Shown: positions 18,896-27,571 of the stretch, piece after piece
Layout of the letters: the number at the start of each line of letters is the position of its first letter
How positions within the stretch are numbered: position 1 is the stretch's first letter
Assembly (NCBI RefSeq): GCF_031179285.1
Contig: NZ_JAPSHY010000030.1
Coordinates: 1 to 35,983 of the forward strand
Reading direction: 5' to 3'
DNA: 35,983 nucleotides
DNA from: Microbacterium sp.
Lineage (GTDB): Bacteria; Actinomycetota; Actinomycetes; Actinomycetales; Microbacteriaceae
Program-made: the position numbers and the translations under genes
The notes under the pieces: generated by a model
Seen by the model: the letters and a program-made list of their open reading frames with translations, nothing else
What the model was told of the DNA's origin: nothing
Database searches by the model: none

Positions 18896-19451
18896 GTGCC
18901 GTCACGGCTGGTCGCGTACGATCCGCGGTAGCCGGCCGATTTCGAGCGCCTCGCCGATGACCTGCGGCGCCATGGCGACGATCAGTGGCACATCGAGCAC
19001 ATCGGCTTCGACGGCTGTTCCCGGCATGATCGCGAAGCCGATCATCGACATCGCCGTGCGGGTCGCCGGCACCGATGAGTTCGATGTGCATCGTCCTTCG
19101 CTGGACAAGGCGGGCTGGCGGGTCGGCAGCGGCGTGCGCACCCACCCGGTCGTGATCCTCGAGCGTCAGGGCGTGCGGGTGAGCATCGCCCACTTCTTCG
19201 ACGTGCGGGTGAGCATCGCCCGCTTCTTCGACGTGCGGGAGTGGGATGCCGTGCACCAGCGCGGCCTGCGGGATTCGCTGCGCACGCGCCCGGCGGATGC
19301 CGCGCGCTATGAACGGGTGAAGATCGCGGCCGACGCGTCGGCGCAGGATGGCCGCGCGTACAACGCCGGTAAGACCGACATCATCCAGCAGATCGTCGAC
19401 CGGGCACGGGCTGAGCGCGGCCTCGAGTCGGTGCGGGTCTGGGACAAGTAG
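18896..19451 (+). pseudogene. GrpB/UPF0157 family nucleotidyltransferase-like protein, decayed
   Basis: Remnant of a GrpB (UPF0157) gene with three visible lesions. The frame from GTG at 18896 reads VPSRLVAYDPR and then a TAG at 18929-18931, where the family has Trp (a TGG-to-TAG change fits). It continues PADFERLADDLRRHG and WHIEHIG up to an extra T at about 19006. After that the frame shifts to the one encoding STAVPGMIAKPIIDIAVRV. A 30-bp in-frame tandem duplication (19173-19202 and 19203-19232) repeats VRVSIAxFFD. The rest, RTRPADAARYERVK to AYNAGKTDIIQQIVDRA, is recognisable GrpB. The intact ORF from the ATG at 18957 is therefore only a fragment of the gene. Function of the family is poorly known. 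Confidence 0.8.
19173..19232 (+). repeat. 30-bp tandem duplication in the GrpB pseudogene
   Basis: Two adjacent 30-bp units starting GTGCGGGTGAGCATCGCCC, differing at one position (CAC versus CGC, His versus Arg). A further GTGCGGG follows at 19233. Confidence 0.9.
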
Positions 19452-19477
19452 CGCGACCAGCCCCGCGTGCTGCGCGA

Positions 19478-19513
19478 CGAAGCCCGTCGCCTCCGAGGAG
19501 ACGACGGGCTTCG
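19478..19513 (-). terminator. Hairpin terminator downstream of trxA
   Basis: A perfect 12-bp inverted repeat CGAAGCCCGTCG/CGACGGGCTTCG with a 12-nt loop, 25 nt past the trxA stop and between convergent genes. No T-run, which is common for actinobacterial terminators. Confidence 0.7.
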
Positions 19514-19538
19514 GATCGACAGCCGTGGACCGGTCGGA

Positions 19539-19862
19539 TCAGCCGATGAAGGCTTCGAGGTCCTTCTCGAGCGCGAACTTCGGCTTCGCGCCGATGATGG
19601 TCGTCTTGACCTCGCCGCCCTGGAAGACCTTCATCGCCGGGATCGACGTGATCTGATACTTCATGGCGAGTTCGGGGTTCTCGTCGACGTTGAGCTTGAG
19701 GATGGTGATCTTCTCGGGGTGCTCCGACTGGATCTCGTCGAGGACAGGGGAGACCATGCGACAAGGGCCGCACCATTCCGCCCAGAAGTCGACCAGAACG
19801 GTACCTTCGGCCTGCAACACGTCCTGCTGCCAGGTCGCCTGGGTCGTGGCCTTTGCACTCAT
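19539..19862 (-). CDS. trxA: Thioredoxin
   Basis: A small dithiol-disulfide reductant of the cytoplasm, recycled by TrxB; 107 aa. The active site is WAEWCGPCRM (Cys31 and Cys34). The conserved cis-proline is in QITSIPAMKVFQGG. The length is typical. It lies 69 bp downstream of trxB on the same strand, the standard trxB-trxA arrangement, and ends in a strong hairpin. The ribosome-binding site GGAG lies before the ATG at 19862. Confidence 0.97.
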   Translation of the reverse strand: MSAKATTQATWQQDVLQAEGTVLVDFWAEWCGPCRMVSPVLDEIQSEHPEKITILKLNVDENPELAMKYQITSIPAMKVFQGGEVKTTIIGAKPKFALEKDLEAFIG

Positions 19863-19931
19863 CAGAAACTCTCCTTGATCGTAGGAATCATCGGCTACAA
19901 CAGCGGATGACCGGAATCTGTTCCCGGTGGC

Positions 19932-20906
19932 TCAGGCGACGATGATCTCCGCAGCCTCGGCTGCTGGCATCTCGACCGAGGCGTCTTCGAGATCCGCGAG
20001 GAAGTGCTCGGCGTCGAGGGCGGCGATCGTGCCGGTGCCGGCGGCGGTGATCGCCTGCCGGTAGGTCGGGTCGATGACGTCTCCGGCGGCGAAGACACCG
20101 GGGACGGAGGTGACAGACGAGCGGCCGTCGACCCAGATGGTGCCCTCGGGGGTGAGTTTCAGCTTGTCGTGCACGAGGTGGGTGCGCGGGTCGTTGCCGA
20201 TCGCGACGAACAGTCCGTCCAGCGGCAAGTCGCGGGTGGAGCCGTCGGTGGTAGACCGCAGTGTCACACCGCTCACCGCGTCCGCACCGAGGATCTCGGC
20301 GACCTCGGTGTTCCAGATGAACTCGATCTTCTCGTTCGCGAAGGCGCGCTCCTGCATGATCTTCGATGCACGCAGCGTGTCCTTGCGGTGGATGATGTAC
20401 ACCTTCGAGGCGAACCGGGTGAGGAAGGTCGCCTCTTCCATCGCGGAATCGCCGCCGCCGACGACGGCGATCGTCTTCTCGCGGAAGAAGAAGCCGTCGC
20501 ATGTCGCGCACCAGGAGACGCCGTAGCCGGAAAGGCGCTCTTCGCCGTCGATGTGGAGCTTGCGGTAGGCGGAGCCGGTCGCGTAGATCACCGTGCGCGC
20601 CTCGTGCACAGCGCCGCTGCCGAGGGTCACCGTCTTGACGGGACCGTCGAGGTCGAGGTCGGTGACGTCGTCGTAGAGCACTTCGGTGCCGAACTTCTCG
20701 GCCTGCTCCTGGAACTTCGCCATCAGCTCCGGGCCCTGGATGCCCTCGGGGAAGCCGGGATAGTTCTCCACCTCGGTGGTGTTCATCAGCTCACCGCCGA
20801 CCTCGACCGAGCTGGCGATGAGCAGCGGCTGCAGGCTCGCACGTGCCGCGTAGATGGCAGCAGTGAAACCGGCGGGGCCGGAGCCGATGATGATGACCTG
20901 ACGCAT
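19932..20906 (-). CDS. trxB: Thioredoxin-disulfide reductase
   Basis: A flavoprotein that reduces thioredoxin with NADPH, 324 aa. The FAD-binding motif is VIIIGSGPAGFTAA (residues 4-17), the redox-active pair is CATC (Cys133 and Cys136), and the NADPH motif is GGGDSA at residues 150-155. The second FAD contact GVFAAGDVIDP is near the C-terminus. An in-frame upstream ATG at 20978 would add 24 residues (MRRGYHGLKQ...), but the ATG at 20906 has GGAGA 4 nt upstream and gives the usual N-terminus MRQVIIIG. It follows murJ on the minus strand with a hairpin between them, then trxA. Confidence 0.97.
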   Translation of the reverse strand: MRQVIIIGSGPAGFTAAIYAARASLQPLLIASSVEVGGELMNTTEVENYPGFPEGIQGPELMAKFQEQAEKFGTEVLYDDVTDLDLDGPVKTVTLGSGAVHEARTVIYATGSAYRKLHIDGEERLSGYGVSWCATCDGFFFREKTIAVVGGGDSAMEEATFLTRFASKVYIIHRKDTLRASKIMQERAFANEKIEFIWNTEVAEILGADAVSGVTLRSTTDGSTRDLPLDGLFVAIGNDPRTHLVHDKLKLTPEGTIWVDGRSSVTSVPGVFAAGDVIDPTYRQAITAAGTGTIAALDAEHFLADLEDASVEMPAAEAAEIIVA

Positions 20907-21000
20907 GTGCTCTCCGATGGTGAATGCAGGGCCTTCGTAGCCGTTCTCCTGCTTCAACCCATGGTAGCCGCGGCGCATTCCCCCGGGCGGCGGCGCACGG

Positions 21001-21026
21001 GCGGCGCCGCACGGCGCGGGCGCCGC
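21001..21026 (-). terminator. Hairpin just downstream of murJ
   Basis: A perfect 8-bp inverted repeat GCGGCGCC/GGCGCCGC with a 10-nt loop, 3 nt past the murJ stop. It is likely to end or attenuate the DUF6049-murJ transcript before trxB. Confidence 0.5.
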
Positions 21027-21029
21027 GTG

Positions 21030-22628
21030 TTAGCGGCCCGGCAGGAATCGCCGCAGGAGGCCGGTGGCGACCTTCAGCTCCGGCGCACGCAGCGCGAGCA
21101 GCACGAGGATGTAGACCACGACCGTCACGGCGCCGATGACGCCGGTGCCGAGCGCACCGAGCAGCTTGTCCGCTGTCGTCCAGCCCTCCGCTCCGCCGAG
21201 CAGGAGGAACGCGCCCCACCCGGCGAATCCGGCTGGGATCGCAGCGATCGCGTAGCGACCGAGCGACAGTGCCGTGCGACCGAGCTCGAGGCTCCCAAGG
21301 CGCTGTCGCAGCATCCAGACGGCGATGATCATCTGAACGGTGCCGGCGATCGACTGACTGAGCGCGATGGCGGCGGCCAGCTGCGAGAGCGGCACGAACG
21401 ACGGCAGCACCAGCGCCGATCCGACGATGATCAGGCACTGCACGACGGTGAACCAGAACGGCGTGCGGGTGTCTCCGTACGCATAGAACGTGCGTTGCAC
21501 GATGAACAGGACCGACAGCGGCAGCAGGCCCACGAGGTAACCGACGAGCACGGGGGCCGCCGCGATCGCCTCGGTATCGCCGTTGGTGAAGATGCGCGTG
21601 GCGGGAATCGCTGCCGCGAACAACGCGACGGTCGAGACGACGACGAACAGGGAGACAACGCGGATGCAGCGCGCCACATCGCCGCGCACCTCGTCGTCGC
21701 GGCCCTCGGCGGCGTGCTCGGAGATCTGGGTGAAATAGGGGGTGCCGATCGACACGGTGAAGATCGAGTAGGGCAGCATGAACACCAGCCAGGCGGCCAT
21801 CATCATGAACCCCGACGGGTGATCGCCGGACGCCTCGGATACCGTCGTCGCCTGGACGAGGCCGGCCAGCTGGCCGGCGATCACCATCGCGAAGGTCCAG
21901 CCGGCGAGTCGACCGACGTGTCGGAGTCCGACTCCCCGCCAGCGGAAGTCCGGGCGCAGATGCAGGCCCGTCCGCCGCCAGGCGAAGAGCAGGATCACCG
22001 CTTGCACCACGATCCCGAGGGTGGCGGTGCCGCCGAGGACCGCGATCATCGACGGATCCCACATGTCGACGTCGCGCCGGTCGTCGCCGAACAGGGCGAT
22101 GAACAGCAGGAAGCCGACTATCGAGATGACGTTGTTGGCGATCGGCGCCCAGGTGTACGGACCGAAGACGCGTTTCGCGTTCAACGTCTCGCCCACCAGC
22201 GCGTAGAGTCCGTAGAACAGGATCTGCGGCAGGCACCAGTACGCGAACGCCGTCGCGAGTGCGTGCTGGTCGGCCGTGAAGTCCTTCGCGTAGATGAAGA
22301 CCAGCCAGGGCGCGACCAGCATCGCCAGAGCGGTCGCGCCGACGAAGACCATCGTGCCGAGGGTGAACAGCTTCGAGATGAACGCCTGCCCGCCGTCCTT
22401 ATGGCTGCCGGCCTTGATGATCTGCGGGATGATCACGGCGGTGAGGATGCCGGTCTGGATGATCGTGAAGATGTTGTTCGGAAGCTGGTTGGCGGTGCCG
22501 AAAGCGTCTCCGGCGCGGCCGATCGATCCGATCGCGGCAACCAGCACGATCGTGCGCACGAGTCCCGTCAGCCGCGAGATGAGCGTCCCGGCACCGAGGA
22601 TGGCGCTCGCGCGACCCAGACTGCTCAC
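21030..22628 (-). CDS. murJ: Lipid II flippase MurJ (MviN family)
   Basis: Flips the peptidoglycan precursor lipid II across the membrane; 532 aa and about 14 hydrophobic segments. The N-terminus VSSLGRASAILGAGTLISRLTGLVRT is typical for the family. The GTG start at 22628 has AGGAGG 4-5 nt upstream and overlaps the preceding stop by 4 bp. The open frame runs further upstream into the DUF6049 gene and is not used. The short tail after the last segment (APELKVATGLLRRFLPGR) shows no pseudokinase domain such as the C-terminal extension of M. tuberculosis MurJ. Confidence 0.95.
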   Translation of the reverse strand: MSSLGRASAILGAGTLISRLTGLVRTIVLVAAIGSIGRAGDAFGTANQLPNNIFTIIQTGILTAVIIPQIIKAGSHKDGGQAFISKLFTLGTMVFVGATALAMLVAPWLVFIYAKDFTADQHALATAFAYWCLPQILFYGLYALVGETLNAKRVFGPYTWAPIANNVISIVGFLLFIALFGDDRRDVDMWDPSMIAVLGGTATLGIVVQAVILLFAWRRTGLHLRPDFRWRGVGLRHVGRLAGWTFAMVIAGQLAGLVQATTVSEASGDHPSGFMMMAAWLVFMLPYSIFTVSIGTPYFTQISEHAAEGRDDEVRGDVARCIRVVSLFVVVSTVALFAAAIPATRIFTNGDTEAIAAAPVLVGYLVGLLPLSVLFIVQRTFYAYGDTRTPFWFTVVQCLIIVGSALVLPSFVPLSQLAAAIALSQSIAGTVQMIIAVWMLRQRLGSLELGRTALSLGRYAIAAIPAGFAGWGAFLLLGGAEGWTTADKLLGALGTGVIGAVTVVVYILVLLALRAPELKVATGLLRRFLPGR

Positions 22629-24754
22629 TGATCCTCCTCGAGCGGTGCCGCCTCGGCATCCGCGGTCTTCTCGGCATCCGCGGTCTTCTCGGCATCCGCG
22701 GCCTCTCGCCGCTTGCGGAGCACCGTGCGCACCACTCCGAGCACGATCAGCAACGTCGCAAGTCCCCCGAAGACGATGAGGCCGATGGTCTCCCACTCCG
22801 CACGCACCGACACGCTCGCGTACTGGGTGGAGCCGATCGCCACGCCGGAGGGACTGCTGAGGCTCAGGCGGACGGTGAGGTCGCCGCTGCCGACGCGCGC
22901 CGACACCGGCACCTTGATCCGGGTGTTGCCTGCGGCGTCCGCGACGGCATCCGTCATCCGTTGCACGTCCAGGCGCGGATCCGACGGGTTGGCGTACAAC
23001 CTCACATTCACCGGCCAGGGAAGGTCGTTGCGAACCCAGAACCCGAGGTCGGCGTTGGCTCCGTAGAGCCGGATGGTGCTGGAGCGTTCGATGCCGACCG
23101 CGCCGAGCGTCGCCTGCGTGCCCTCCCGGTGGGCCGCCACATCATCGGCGAACTCCTCGGCGGTCTTGCCGACGGAGATGACGCGGAGGAGCTTGATCCG
23201 CTCCGGGCTGATCAGCATCTGCGGGTCGGTGAGAACCGATGAGAAGTCGTTCAGAGCCACCTCGTCATCGAGCAGAGTCTGCAGTGCGGCCGCCCTCGCC
23301 GTATCGGCTTCGGCCGTCAGCGTCACCGCCGTCGGAGGAGTCGCCCGCAGTGAGGAGAGCTCGACGGTCGGCGAATCGACGGCGGAGATGGCCGCCCGAA
23401 GCGCTTCGGCGGTGCGCGTCTCGTCTCGCTCCAACCCGACCAGCAGCGGGGCGCCGGGAGCATGCTGCGCAGCGAGTGCGAGCTGCGCCCGCGCGGCGGC
23501 GAGCCAGCGCTCGCGCGCAGGCGCATCGGGCTCGGCGGCCGCTGCCGACAGCGCCGCAGACACGGCTGCGTCGGTGACCAGTAGTTCGTGGTCGCCGGAC
23601 GCGGCATGCCCACTCATCTTCTCGGCCACGGCGCTCGACGGCACGATGGTCACCCCGGGGCCGCCGATGTATTCACTGAACGTCGCGAGGGCTTCGGTCG
23701 TGACGTCGCCGCCTGGCCACAGGATGCGGGGCCGCGCGCCCGGCACCGACATGAGCTCGGCGTCGTCGGGCAACTCGGTTGCCGCGGCCTCGGTCGGCGC
23801 CGGTGTCGGGCTCGGCGTCTGGGTGCCCGGGAAGGAGTTCGGGTCGACGAACGGGCTCAGTGTCGTCGGGTCGAGGAGGGCGGGCAGCCCCGCGTGCGCC
23901 TGCGTGGCGGCATCCGCATCGCCGAACTGCAGGGCGAACCGCTCATTGGGCAGGTTCTCGAGGCGCGTGAGCCATTCCGTGACTCGCGTCGGGGCGTTCG
24001 TGCCGAGCGCGCGGATCGCGGCGGGGATGGCGGGGTCGACGGCCAGGGTGGCGGACGTGCCTGCCACGGCGTCCAGCTGCGCGGTGAGGGCGCCGTCCGG
24101 CGCGGTGAGGGCGACCAGCTCGATCGAACTCAGCAGGGCACCGCTCTCGGGAGTGGCCGTGATCGGCACCAGCACGCCCACCTCCGGGGCGGGGCCGGCC
24201 GCGACGATCAGCACGCTGGTGCCGGACACCTCCGCGGCGGGCGGGCTGTCGGAGTCGACCCCGTCGGCCGCCGTGCTGTTCAGCTCGGCGCGCAGGGGAT
24301 AGATCCCTGGTGCGAGATCGCCGAGTGTCTCCTGCGGGACCGAGATCGACGCGGTCACCGCGCCACCGGCTTCGACGGCGTCCGTGGCCTCAGCGCCGAG
24401 CGAACCGAAAGCCGCGTCGCCCTCACCGCTGTCGAGCCAGGCGGAGACGGATGCAGCGTCGGCGAGAGGCGTCCTGCCGAGCTCGACGGCGACCCGCCCG
24501 GGTGACAGAGCGGTGTCGGTCTCGTTCTGCACCGTGACGGTCGCCGACACCGCAGAACCAGGGGCGACCGTTCCGTACAGTCCTGCCGAGACGAACAACT
24601 CGACCGAACCCGATTCGGAAGCCTCGTCAGTCGCCGCCGTCGCGCTCGTCGCACCGGTGACGCCGAGGCCCAGCGCCATCGCGAAGGCGACCGCGCCGCT
24701 CGCGAGCCGCAGCAGCTGCGCGCGAAGGCCGGTTTCGGGAGTGGTCACTGTCAT
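22625..24754 (-). CDS. DUF6049 family secreted/anchored protein
   Basis: An actinobacterial protein of unknown function encoded next to murJ, 709 aa. The N-terminus has a signal peptide with a hydrophobic run ending LGVTGATSATAA (cleavage likely near residue 41). A large extracellular part follows, rich in Ala, Val and Thr, with a Pro/Thr-rich stretch TQTPSPTPAPTEAAATE near the middle. One membrane segment, ETIGLIVFGGLATLLIVLGVV, lies near the C-terminus, and the short cytoplasmic tail is charged. The tail contains DAEKTA repeats. The M. tuberculosis relative is Rv3909, upstream of Rv3910 (murJ), so a role with MurJ in cell-envelope assembly is plausible but unproven. GAGGAA precedes the ATG. 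Confidence 0.88.
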   Translation of the reverse strand: MTVTTPETGLRAQLLRLASGAVAFAMALGLGVTGATSATAATDEASESGSVELFVSAGLYGTVAPGSAVSATVTVQNETDTALSPGRVAVELGRTPLADAASVSAWLDSGEGDAAFGSLGAEATDAVEAGGAVTASISVPQETLGDLAPGIYPLRAELNSTAADGVDSDSPPAAEVSGTSVLIVAAGPAPEVGVLVPITATPESGALLSSIELVALTAPDGALTAQLDAVAGTSATLAVDPAIPAAIRALGTNAPTRVTEWLTRLENLPNERFALQFGDADAATQAHAGLPALLDPTTLSPFVDPNSFPGTQTPSPTPAPTEAAATELPDDAELMSVPGARPRILWPGGDVTTEALATFSEYIGGPGVTIVPSSAVAEKMSGHAASGDHELLVTDAAVSAALSAAAAEPDAPARERWLAAARAQLALAAQHAPGAPLLVGLERDETRTAEALRAAISAVDSPTVELSSLRATPPTAVTLTAEADTARAAALQTLLDDEVALNDFSSVLTDPQMLISPERIKLLRVISVGKTAEEFADDVAAHREGTQATLGAVGIERSSTIRLYGANADLGFWVRNDLPWPVNVRLYANPSDPRLDVQRMTDAVADAAGNTRIKVPVSARVGSGDLTVRLSLSSPSGVAIGSTQYASVSVRAEWETIGLIVFGGLATLLIVLGVVRTVLRKRREAADAEKTADAEKTADAEAAPLEEDQ
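22653..22701. repeat. 18-bp tandem repeat in the DUF6049 tail
   Basis: Two and two-thirds units starting TCGGCATCCGCGG, at 22653, 22671 and 22689. On the coding strand it gives repeated DAEKTA in the cytoplasmic tail. The unit count could vary by slippage. Confidence 0.85.
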
Positions 24755-24847
24755 AGGGTCTTCCTCGAACGCCGGCGACGCAGGCTGCTCGTGAGTACTG
24801 ACCCTGCGATTCTAGGTGGCCGCCTGAAGGAGAATCCTGAACACGCG

Positions 24848-24853
24848 TAGAGT
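24848..24853 (+). promoter_or_regulatory. -10 box of the methyltransferase gene (leaderless type)
   Basis: TAGAGT, ending 7 nt before the GTG at 24861. It overlaps the upstream GTG at 24852, which argues against that start. Confidence 0.5.
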
Positions 24854-24860
24854 GACGGCC

Positions 24861-26366
24861 GTGTCCGACAGCCCCGCCCCCGTGCCAGAGCCGTTGCGTT
24901 GCGCCGCGCTCGCCGCCGACCTCGACGCCGCCGACTTCCGCTCCGAGCCGCTGCGGCGACTGTGGGGTGAGGAGGCCGACGATGCGCTCGGTCGCGGCAT
25001 GCGCGAACCGATCCTGCGCGCGATCGCCGGCGACGGCGGAGTACTCGCGACCCTCGGTCGGCTCTTCGTCCTCGGGATGCCGCAGCCGACGTCACGGGTG
25101 GCCACGGCGGTTCCGCGCCTCGGTGTCTCGGGATTGGTCGCGCTGGGCCTCGCCACCGTCGATGGTGACTCGGTCGCTCCGACGGCCCTCATCCGGCCGC
25201 AGTCGTTCGTCGACGCCGACGGCGTCGGCGAGTGGTGGATCGCCAGCGACCTCGACGAGGTCGCACTGGGAACAGCGCTTCCTCCTGACCACGTGCTCGG
25301 CGTGGGCGGTGCGTCGCGGACCCTCGCCGAGATCATCCTGCCGGTCGAGGTGGAACGCGCTCTTGACCTCGGCACCGGGTGCGGAATCCAGGCTCTCCTC
25401 GTCGCCCGGTATGCCCGGAGCGTCGTCGCGACCGACATCTCGGCGCGCGCGCTCGCCTATGCCGAGCTCAACACCCGGCTCAACGGCGTATCAAACATCT
25501 CCTTCCGCCGGGGCAGCATGTTCGAGCCGGTCGCCGGCGAGGCGTTCGACCTGGTGGTGTCCAACCCGCCGTTCGTCATCACCCCGCGAAGCGAGCACGT
25601 GCCCGAATACGAGTATCGCGACGGCGGCCTCGTCGGCGATTCGCTCGTCGAGCAGTTCATCCGGACCGTGCCGTCGCACCTGACGCCGGGTGGCACTGCG
25701 CAGCTGCTCGGCAATTGGGAGTCGCGCGACGGATGGTCCGGACTCGACCGCCTGGCGGCCTGGGTCGAGGGTGACCTCGATCTCTGGGTGATCGAGCGGG
25801 AAGAGCTCACCCCGCTCTCCTATGCGGAGCTGTGGATCCGTGACGGCGGCACGACACCGAGGGACGCCGCGTTCACGCCGCTGCTCACCGCATGGCTCGA
25901 CGACTTCGAGCGCCGGGCGGTCTCGTCCGTCGGATTCGGGTATGTGCTGCTGCGCCGGCCGGAAGCCGCGAGTGATCCCCTCCGACGCATCGAGAAGATC
26001 GCGCAGCCCGTGTCGGGGGTGGGCGCGGCGCTGCGCGACGGGCTGGCGGCGCACGACCTGCTGGCATCGGGCCTGCCAAAGACTCTGATCACGGCATCCG
26101 ACGTCACCGAGGCGCGGCATCTGCTTCCTGGAGCCGACGACCCCAGCGTGATCGAACTGCGCCAGGGCGGGGGGTTCGCCCGTACCCGGTCGGTGGATCC
26201 GGCGCTCGCCGGATTCGTCGGTGCGTGCGACGGTGACCTCACCGTCATGCAGATCGCCGCGGCGCTCGCCGACCTGTTCGAGGTGCCGCTCGGTGAGCTG
26301 TGGGCAGACCTCGAGCCGCGCATCCGCTCCCTCGTGTTCGACGGCTTCCTCACTGCGGCGGACTGA
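24861..26366 (+). CDS. SAM-dependent methyltransferase (DUF7059-type N-terminal domain)
   Basis: A class I methyltransferase of the small-domain/NPPF type, 501 aa from the GTG at 24861 (three more residues if GTG 24852 is used). The SAM-binding motif DLGTGCGIQALL lies about residue 169-180, ATDISARAL just after it, and the catalytic DLVVSNPPF about residue 230-238. This motif marks N5-glutamine or N6-adenine methyltransferases (HemK/PrmC, RsmC and relatives). An alpha-helical N-terminal domain of about 160 residues precedes it, and the C-terminal 130 residues contain a winged-helix-like part. The natural substrate is unknown; rRNA, DNA or a protein are all possible. It is divergent from the DUF6049 gene. 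Confidence 0.85.
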   Translation: MSDSPAPVPEPLRCAALAADLDAADFRSEPLRRLWGEEADDALGRGMREPILRAIAGDGGVLATLGRLFVLGMPQPTSRVATAVPRLGVSGLVALGLATVDGDSVAPTALIRPQSFVDADGVGEWWIASDLDEVALGTALPPDHVLGVGGASRTLAEIILPVEVERALDLGTGCGIQALLVARYARSVVATDISARALAYAELNTRLNGVSNISFRRGSMFEPVAGEAFDLVVSNPPFVITPRSEHVPEYEYRDGGLVGDSLVEQFIRTVPSHLTPGGTAQLLGNWESRDGWSGLDRLAAWVEGDLDLWVIEREELTPLSYAELWIRDGGTTPRDAAFTPLLTAWLDDFERRAVSSVGFGYVLLRRPEAASDPLRRIEKIAQPVSGVGAALRDGLAAHDLLASGLPKTLITASDVTEARHLLPGADDPSVIELRQGGGFARTRSVDPALAGFVGACDGDLTVMQIAAALADLFEVPLGELWADLEPRIRSLVFDGFLTAAD

Positions 26367-26405
26367 TCCGGAATATCCGGCGTCGTCCATTCGTTCGCAT
26401 AGACC

Positions 26406-27458
26406 ATGAAGGCATTCGGATTCCTCTCGTTCGGGCACTACGCCCCGGTGCCCGGCTCCGGCACGCGCACCGCCGGCGACATGCTGCGCCAGACGATCGA
26501 TCTCGCGGTGGGAGCCGACGAGATCGGAGTGAACGGTGCCTACGTGCGCGTTCATCACTTCGCCCGTCAGGCGGCGTCGCCCATGCCGCTGCTCGCGGCG
26601 ATGGCGGCGAAGACCGAGCGCATCGAGGTCGGCACCGGGGTCATCGACATGCGGTACGAGAATCCGCTGCAGTTCGCCGAGGAGGCGGCGGCGCTGGATC
26701 TCATCGCCGACGGCCGCATCGCGCTGGGCGTCAGCCGTGGCTCACCCGAGACCGCGCTGCGCGGCTACGAGGCGTTCGGTTACACCGGATCGGCCGATCC
26801 GCGCGGAGCCGACCTCGCCCGTGACAAGTTCGACCTCTTCCTCGAGGCCATCGACGGCGCGGGAGTCGTTCAGGGCGATCCCCGGCAGGTCGGGGAGGGC
26901 CGGTACCTCGCCATCGAGCCGCGGTCTGAGACGCTGCGCGACCACATCTGGTGGGGATCGGGCTCGCGAGCGACCGCCGAGGACACCGGCCGCCGTGGCC
27001 TCAACATGATGAGTTCGACGCTGCTCACCGAGGCCACCGGAGTGCCGTTCCACCAGCTGCAGCGTGAGCAGATCGACCTGTATCGCGCCGCGTACCGCGA
27101 AGCCGGCCACACCGGCACGCCACGGGTGTCGGTGAGCCGCAGTGTGTTCCCTCTCGTCTCCGACATGGATCGGGCGTACTTCGGCCTGCGATCGGAGGAG
27201 AACCACGATCAGGTCGGCATCATCGACGGCTTCCGCTCGACGTTCGGCAAGACCTACGCAGCCGAGCCCGATGTGCTCATCTCCCAGCTGCTCGCCGACG
27301 AGGCCGTGATGGCCGCGGACACGCTGATGCTGACGATCCCGAACCAGTTGGGCGTCGACTACAACCTCCACGTCCTCGAGGCGTTCGCCACTCACGTCGC
27401 GCCGGCGCTGGGCTGGAAGCCGAACACGGAAGGCCCGGTGCAGGGAGACCCTGCCTGA
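26406..27458 (+). CDS. LLM class flavin-dependent oxidoreductase
   Basis: A luciferase-like TIM-barrel monooxygenase that would use reduced FMN, 350 aa. The N-terminus MKAFGFLSFGHYAP, then VNGAYVRVHHFARQAASPMPLLAAMAAKTERIEVGTGVIDMRYENPLQFAEEAAALD, ADGRIALGVSRGSPE and GRYLAIEPRS follow the family pattern. A conserved block HIWWGSGSRATAEDTGRRGLNMMSS comes next. The substrate is not predictable. It follows the methyltransferase by 39 bp without a clear ribosome-binding site, and is followed by a long hairpin at 27475-27541, so it may end a transcript. Confidence 0.9.
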   Translation: MKAFGFLSFGHYAPVPGSGTRTAGDMLRQTIDLAVGADEIGVNGAYVRVHHFARQAASPMPLLAAMAAKTERIEVGTGVIDMRYENPLQFAEEAAALDLIADGRIALGVSRGSPETALRGYEAFGYTGSADPRGADLARDKFDLFLEAIDGAGVVQGDPRQVGEGRYLAIEPRSETLRDHIWWGSGSRATAEDTGRRGLNMMSSTLLTEATGVPFHQLQREQIDLYRAAYREAGHTGTPRVSVSRSVFPLVSDMDRAYFGLRSEENHDQVGIIDGFRSTFGKTYAAEPDVLISQLLADEAVMAADTLMLTIPNQLGVDYNLHVLEAFATHVAPALGWKPNTEGPVQGDPA

Positions 27459-27474
27459 TCGCTGGGGCTGACCG

Positions 27475-27541
27475 CGAGACTGCACTCGTGCGCCGAGACT
27501 GTGGCGAAATGTCATGCTCTCGGCGCGGAGCTGCAGTCTCG
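27475..27541. repeat. Long two-stem palindrome after the LLM gene
   Basis: Outer arms CGAGACTGCA (27475-27484) and TGCAGTCTCG (27532-27541) are perfect, 10 bp. Inner arms GCGCCGAGA (27490-27498) and TCTCGGCGC (27518-27526) are perfect, 9 bp. The loop is 19 nt. It begins 17 nt after the LLM stop. No T-run follows on the plus strand. It could be a terminator or a copy of a dispersed palindromic repeat. Confidence 0.85.
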
Positions 27542-27558
27542 AGGAGTGCGGGAAGGGA

Positions 27559-27564
27559 TAGCGT
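27559..27564 (+). promoter_or_regulatory. -10 box of the small membrane protein gene (leaderless type)
   Basis: TAGCGT ends 7 nt before the ATG at 27572. Confidence 0.45.
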
Positions 27565-27571
27565 TGGTGGC

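Noticed and set aside
17058..19256. Long minus-strand frame of 732 codons across the sugar porter
   Set aside because: Antisense to a secure transporter gene; highly polar composition with Asp/Arg/Glu/His repeats is typical of an antisense shadow.
20004..22631. Plus-strand frame of 875 codons across trxB and murJ
   Set aside because: Antisense to two secure genes, with no conserved motif.
24852..24860. Earlier GTG start of the methyltransferase
   Set aside because: It overlaps the -10 hexamer, so the transcript would probably not include it.
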